From positions 11,486,501 to 11,550,500 of the forward strand of contig JAFFJZ010000009.1 in assembly GCA_018340375.1 (NCBI GenBank): a stretch of DNA of 64,000 nucleotides, in the 5' to 3' direction. How positions within the stretch are numbered: position 1 is the stretch's first letter; each line of letters begins with the position of its first letter. Shown here piece by piece: positions 59,302 through 64,000 of this stretch. The notes beneath the pieces are model-generated. The model did no database searches and was not told the origin of the DNA. It saw only the letters and a program-made list of their open reading frames with translations. This DNA is from Gonatopus flavifemur. Its lineage: Eukaryota; Arthropoda; Insecta; Hymenoptera; Dryinidae. The position numbers were made by a program, and so were the translations under genes.

Positions 59302-59785
59302 TATAATTGCATTAACTATGTAAAGAGTTAGAAAGATTACAATTGAATAGTTATCTCCCTAACATAGTTCCCGTGACTGTAAATTCCTGTGCGTGCAGAA
59401 AATTTGCATCAAATCGCGAGAAAAGCTAACAGTCATCACCAACTGTGGTGAATATGAAGTGTAAATTCGCGACATGAATTTTATTCTGTACACGTTTGTG
59501 ACGCACTCCACAACGTGAAATATCGCTTTGGATATATTTGGATCGACCTCCCATTGCACTCCGACACTTCATTTTCGCCAGGGATGGTATAAAAGGAAGC
59601 AACTACGGCTGATTCGCTAAAGCCATTTATGCATAACCCGTATGAAAATATTTTGCCGAAACGTTTCTGGAAAGATATGAATAATCTCTCAGAAAATACA
59701 GCATTTTCTCAATCAAAATCTGAAATATTTTTTAAATGTGTGAAAGTTGAATGCAAAATCGAACAAATTTGGAACAGTTTGTACT
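59302..59785. other. No gene recognised
   Basis: Short frames only, between two large foldbacks. Confidence 0.45.
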
Positions 59786-60916
59786 AGGTGTTTAAAAAAA
59801 AAATTTCCCCGAAAACTGATGCTCCCCAGGATTTTTCTGGTTCCTTTGGTTCCTAAAGGAAAAACTGAGGAATTTCGACCCCGTAGGTCGAGGGGAAAGT
59901 TTGCCCCTACTGATTTGAAATTTCGAAATTTCAGTGAAAAATACAAAAATTGAGAATAATTATGTGATATGAAAAAGCGTTTCTTTTTTGTTAAATAGAC
60001 TTCGTTGGTGTTCTTCAAGACTCGAGAAGTATCATACATCCAGTGTGTTGTCCCTTAAGATTCATGGGATGTGCAGTTACACATATTTCATAAATCGTGA
60101 AATTGCAAGAGGTGCGAGGATACTTCTATTTTTCACAAAACCAGCACAGGCGAACAAGGGTCAAGTAACAAGAATTGTGTTATACTTTTCCGAAGCATTT
60201 TGGTGGTTTGCGCGTGCTCTCAGGTGAACCTATATATGAGCACACGAATTTCAAATTGTCGTATCTCAGAGGGAAAAAAAGAAATTTCAGCGAACTCAAC
60301 GGCATTTGGAAGAGAATGACTTATAATATATACTTATAAAGTATAGTTCAAAATGCACCGACTATTTTTGTGAAAAATAATGAACATTTGATTTTACGTA
60401 CCCTTAAGTACGTCGGAAGACCGTATTTTTTACACTATTTGGTTAACGTGTCTCAAAAACATGACATGATAGTGCCATTCTGGAGCCAGATTCGGAGTCA
60501 GCGTGCCAAAATGGTTCGGAAATGTATAACACAATTCTTGTCACTTGATCCTTCTTCGCCTGTGCTGGTTTTGTGGAAATAAAAGTATCCTCGCTTCTCT
60601 TGCAATTTAACGAATCATGAAATATGTGCAACTGCACATTCCATGAATTCTGAGGCACGGAACGCTGGATGTATGATACTTTTCAAGTCTTGAAGAACAC
60701 CAACGAAGTTCATTTAATGAAAAAGAAACGCTCTTTCATATCCCATGATTGTTCTCAATTTTTTTATTTTTCGCTGGAATTTCGAAATTCCAAATCAGCA
60801 AACTTTCCGCCAAACTTACGGGCTTGAAATCCCACAGTTTTTCCTTTAGGAACCAAAGGAACCAGAGAAATCCTGAGGAGCATCAATTTCCGAAAAAAAT
60901 TTGTTTTGCAACACCC
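59786..60916. mobile_element. 1.13-kb foldback with TACT duplication
   Basis: Inverse arms of several hundred bases (CTGATGCTCC, GGTTCCTTTGGTTCCTAAAGG, AACCAGCACAGGCGAA) are flanked by TACT on both sides (59782-59785 and 60917-60920). No coding region. Confidence 0.85.
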
Positions 60917-61945
60917 TACTTTGTACAGATTATTTCGAGATTTCATAGAAGGTTTTTCATTTCCTTCTTTTCAAAGTAATGAGGACGAAATGACGTTCTG
61001 AAAATATTCTGATAAAACGGTGATAAATTGAAAATCCAGTGCATATCCATAAATACACTCATATGTGGTATAAAAATCCTTCAATTATTAATTTTGGATT
61101 ATTTTTGCAACTGCAAAAGCGACCGACAACCACACCACCTACTTTGGAGAGTCACATGACAAAGCGCGTCATCGATTATTATTACATCATTTTTTGATAA
61201 ACAAATTTTTTCAGTACCTTGTAATACATTGAACAAGTGACAAAAAGTTTGAGTTCTTTACTTGTTTCCTTCTAGCAAAAGAAAAAAATTCGATAAAATG
61301 TCCTATTTTTGGAGTTTCCGAGGGGAACCTCCCCTGAAAGGATCAAAGAGGGGGAACAGCTGCCCCTGCATTCTTTCTTAATCCGCATGTTCGAACGCGC
61401 GGAAAGGGAAATATGAAATTTGCTGGTTACGCTCGTGATGTCACGCAACACACACCTATTACTAACAAATTCTGAGAAAGGAACTCCTTTTAAACTCTTT
61501 GAGAAGTCTAGAATTCTTGGGATTTCAAAAAAAATTCGATTCATCGGACATTGACAAATTTCCTTTAAATTCTTTGGAGAATGCCTAATGAGTAGAATTC
61601 TTTTTGGAACTCTTTGAGAATTCTAGAGTTCTGAAAGAGTTCAGAAGGAGTTATTTTTTCAGGATTCATTAGTGGTCTTCCTGTGCTGTCTGGGATAACA
61701 TCAATTTCCCATATTTTTCTCAGATGTTGATTTATAGAAAAGTTCGTATTTCAACACACTTTCAATATTTTCAAAGAGAGTGGTATTAACGTGATTTTTT
61801 ACGATCAAATTGTGCACTTTCCGTGAATTCTAATAGCACTTCAAAACTACGCTTGAGCATAGTGTAATGTTTACCTAGGAAAACTTATGAAAATGACTGG
61901 AAATATCACGCAATTCCCGTGAATACATGAATTTGATGGATCATA
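60917..61945. other. No gene; possible diverged CAGCACA foldback at 61490-61690
   Basis: Inverse AACTCTTTGAGAA-type segments and a terminal GTGCTGTCTGGGA resemble the CAGCACA foldbacks. The rest is AT-rich without coding signal. Confidence 0.5.
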
Positions 61946-62602
61946 CACTGAGAAAAAAAATTTCCGGCAACAATAAAACGTTTGGTTGGATAGTCGCAAC
62001 AAAATATTCCATTGAAGGTGTCCCCTGGTCGATTTTTTCACTAAAAAACTACTAGATCGTTTCAACCATTATGTCATTAATATTCAATTAATTACATCGA
62101 TTTTCAGATGCAAAAATTCAGAATAAATCAGAGATGCCGGCTCTGGTCTCAAAATAATTTTACGTGGGTTATACTTGTGATAATATCAAAAAAACTGAAG
62201 AGAGTTTTCTTATTGGCTGATAACGAAATTTTGTTCTAATTATTTATGACGAGTTAGTTGAACAACAAAGAAACCAGACCCGGATTGTTTGATTGATTCT
62301 GAATGTTTTGATCCAAAGTTTGATGCAATTGATTGAATATTTTTGACGTAAAGTGGTTGAAACGATCTAGTAGTTTTTCAGTGAAAAAATCGACCAGAGC
62401 ACTCCCTTAATTCAAATGAACTTTCATTGCCCGAATTGAATATTTATTCAATCAAACAAATATGTTATACGTTATAAAATATTTCCTCCACAAAAACAAA
62501 TATTCAATTGATTCAATAAAACTTTGTTCAAAGCAATGAGGTATTTCGTTGCGACTTCTCAACTACATATTTTATTGTTCCAGGGAATTTTTTCTATCAG
62601 TG
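61946..62602. mobile_element. Foldback with CACTGA ends, host of an inner foldback
   Basis: The left arm CACTGAGAAAAAAAATTTCC..GGCAACAATAAAA is inverse to the right end (CACTGATAGAAAAAATTCCC reversed), and both arms carry GTCGCAAC. It contains the element at 62025-62400. Confidence 0.78.
62025..62400. mobile_element. Inner foldback (CCTGGTCGATTTTTTCAC)
   Basis: CTGGTCGATTTTTTCACT and ACTACTAGATCGTTTCAACCA are present with their inverses at 62356-62400, nearly identical. Confidence 0.82.
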
Positions 62603-62662
62603 AATTTCTATCAAGTCGTACAAAATCCCACATTCTTCAGCAAACTGTTTGATACACTATAT

Positions 62663-63050
62663 ACCCTCGGGAAAATGTACGCCCTTGTGACCAAAACACT
62701 ACAAAAAATTTCTTTGTAGATTTACAAAAAAGTTTGGAAGTTTTTTACACAACTTTTTTTCCGTTGGATTTCAGAAAAAAGTTCATAGAAAATCGAACAG
62801 TTTTCCCGCACAGCACAACTGTTCAGAAGGAGTTCATAATGAATTCATTTGGAATTATAAGAATTTCGAATGGATTCATTATGGACTCTTTCTGAACTGT
62901 TATGCTGTCTGGTTTGTCGACCAACAAAAATTGTCCAAGTTCTCTCCAAACTCTTTTTAGGAATCCAATGAAAAAAAAAATTGTGTGAAAAACTCGAATT
63001 CTTCTTGTAAATCTACAAAGAAATTTTTTACATTGAATTTTCCTAAGGGT
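62663..63050. mobile_element. Foldback (ACCCTCGGGAAAAT), host of an inner foldback
   Basis: The inverse arms contain AAATTTCTTTGTAGATTTACAA and TCCGTTGGATT-like segments. The CAGCACA foldback at 62808-62912 occupies the loop. Confidence 0.78.
62808..62912. mobile_element. CAGCACA foldback, best copy
   Basis: CAGCACAACTGTTCAGAAGG and its inverse end (AGAACTGTTATGCTGTCTGG-type) flank inverse AATGAATTCATTTGGAATTA segments. Confidence 0.8.
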
Positions 63051-63177
63051 GTTGCTCAAATATCCATAACCTCAAGAAAACACAAAAAATGAACGACTGG
63101 AATGAATATTTTCGATATTGTAATTGATCTGATTCAAAAGTTGCATCAATTTTATAATAACTATAGAAACCTCATTC

Positions 63178-63880
63178 TTCATTGTTGAGAAAAAGCAGAA
63201 TTTTCTTCACAATCAACTCACCAGTATATCAAAGATTTTCGACAAGGTTCAATATATTCGTGTCGAACGTTATGATTGAAAGAAACGGCGTCTTCTGTCC
63301 TTACGGTAAGATGGAGATCATCAATCACTCTGTGGAAATTCCGAAGGATTCCTCGAATCCATCAACTGTAAAATTGTCAGATTATAATTCTCGCCGTGGA
63401 AGTATTTGATTTTCAAGCACACGCGATTCCCAGAAAACAATTGTATTAACACCTTGTGTGACTGTCGTCAGACCTCTGTTAAACTGAAAAAAATCACCCA
63501 ACGGTTGAAAGATACCAATGAATATATCGCAAATACGTAAATTTGATGAATCATGTTTCGATTAAGTCGTATTAAAAACACTATATTTTCCGGAAAAACT
63601 GTTCTAATAAAAATTTTATTCATCGTTGTTGAGCAAAAATAGAATTTTCTACACAATCAACTCACCAGTATATCAAAGATTTTCGAGAAGATCCGATATA
63701 TTCGTGTTGAACGTTATGATTGAAAAAAACGGCGTCTCGTTTTGATGAGGTAAAATGGAGATTATCAATGACTTTGTGTAAATTCTGAAAGATTCCTCGA
63801 ATTCGTGAACGTCAGATAATAATTCTCACCATGAAAATAATCAATTTTCAAGCTCACTCGATCAAAATCCAATAAAAATG
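63178..63880 (+). repeat. Tandem duplication of a ~430-bp unit
   Basis: 63178-63440 and 63614-63880 share CACAATCAACTCACCAGTATATCAAAGATTTTCGA, TATTCGTGT.GAACGTTATGATTGAAA and AAACGGCGTCT in the same order. No coding function was recognised. The last 120 bases of the window hold nothing identifiable. Confidence 0.82.
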
Positions 63881-64000
63881 TAATCGTTATAATGGTGGTT
63901 TTGTTCTATGTGTTGTTCCTTCGTTAGAAATGTTTCAAGTGACATCGCGTCTTCTCATCCTCATCCCCTCCAAGTTCCGTCGATTGGTGGATCATCGTGA

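Noticed and set aside
1..64000. tRNA or rRNA genes
   Set aside because: No cloverleaf A/B-box pairs or rRNA core sequences were recognised by eye. A tRNAscan or Infernal run would be decisive.

Overview
The window is eukaryotic and AT-rich. It is almost certainly an arthropod, most likely an insect: it has GT/AG introns, a DUF4806-type gene, an insect-style IS630/Tc1-mariner transposase, a Transib (RAG1-like) transposase, an RTE-like LINE and very many foldback elements. The species cannot be read from the sequence. No bacterial operons, CRISPR arrays, rRNA or tRNA genes were seen. Open reading frames that began at TTG or GTG were re-anchored to ATG where possible.

Layout. 1-10.5 kb is a three-level nest: a minus-strand gene of a widespread arthropod DDE-transposase-like family (motif AHGKGPCDGIGG, called the AHGKG family here) is split by a complete Transib transposon (2229-9612, 5-bp target duplication CGTCC). 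The Transib gene is itself split by an RTE-like LINE (5686-8458, 11-bp target duplication). 11.4-15.7 kb holds decayed gypsy integrase, MULE transposase and LINE fragments. 15.7-20.5 kb and 25.5-30.5 kb are two related 5-kb palindromic elements. Each has inverted arrays of a ~122-bp repeat at its ends and two head-to-head AHGKG transposase copies in the middle, one nearly full length and one truncated. A dead IS630-like element with ~400-bp inverted repeats lies at 20.5-22.6 kb, and its intact sister is at 47.7-49.7 kb.

31.4-34 kb holds a MULE C-terminal fragment and exons of an unrecognised gene cut by a GC-rich insertion. 34.5-36.9 kb is a tandem duplication. 37.0-47.2 kb carries the best host gene, a nine-exon minus-strand DUF4806 gene whose coordinates give an uninterrupted 584-codon frame. 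Its introns are packed with foldbacks and one small Transib-like element (44952-45722) whose two ends carry heptamer/nonamer-like motifs with unequal spacers of 22 and 13 bp. 49.7-64 kb is mostly foldbacks, several nested inside one another, plus a broken Tnp2-like transposase gene at 55.6-57.8 kb.

The genes do not form a pathway. The window is a record of successive transposition, and nesting orders several of the events: AHGKG gene, then Transib, then LINE; foldback into foldback at 52.5, 55.3, 62.0 and 62.8 kb.
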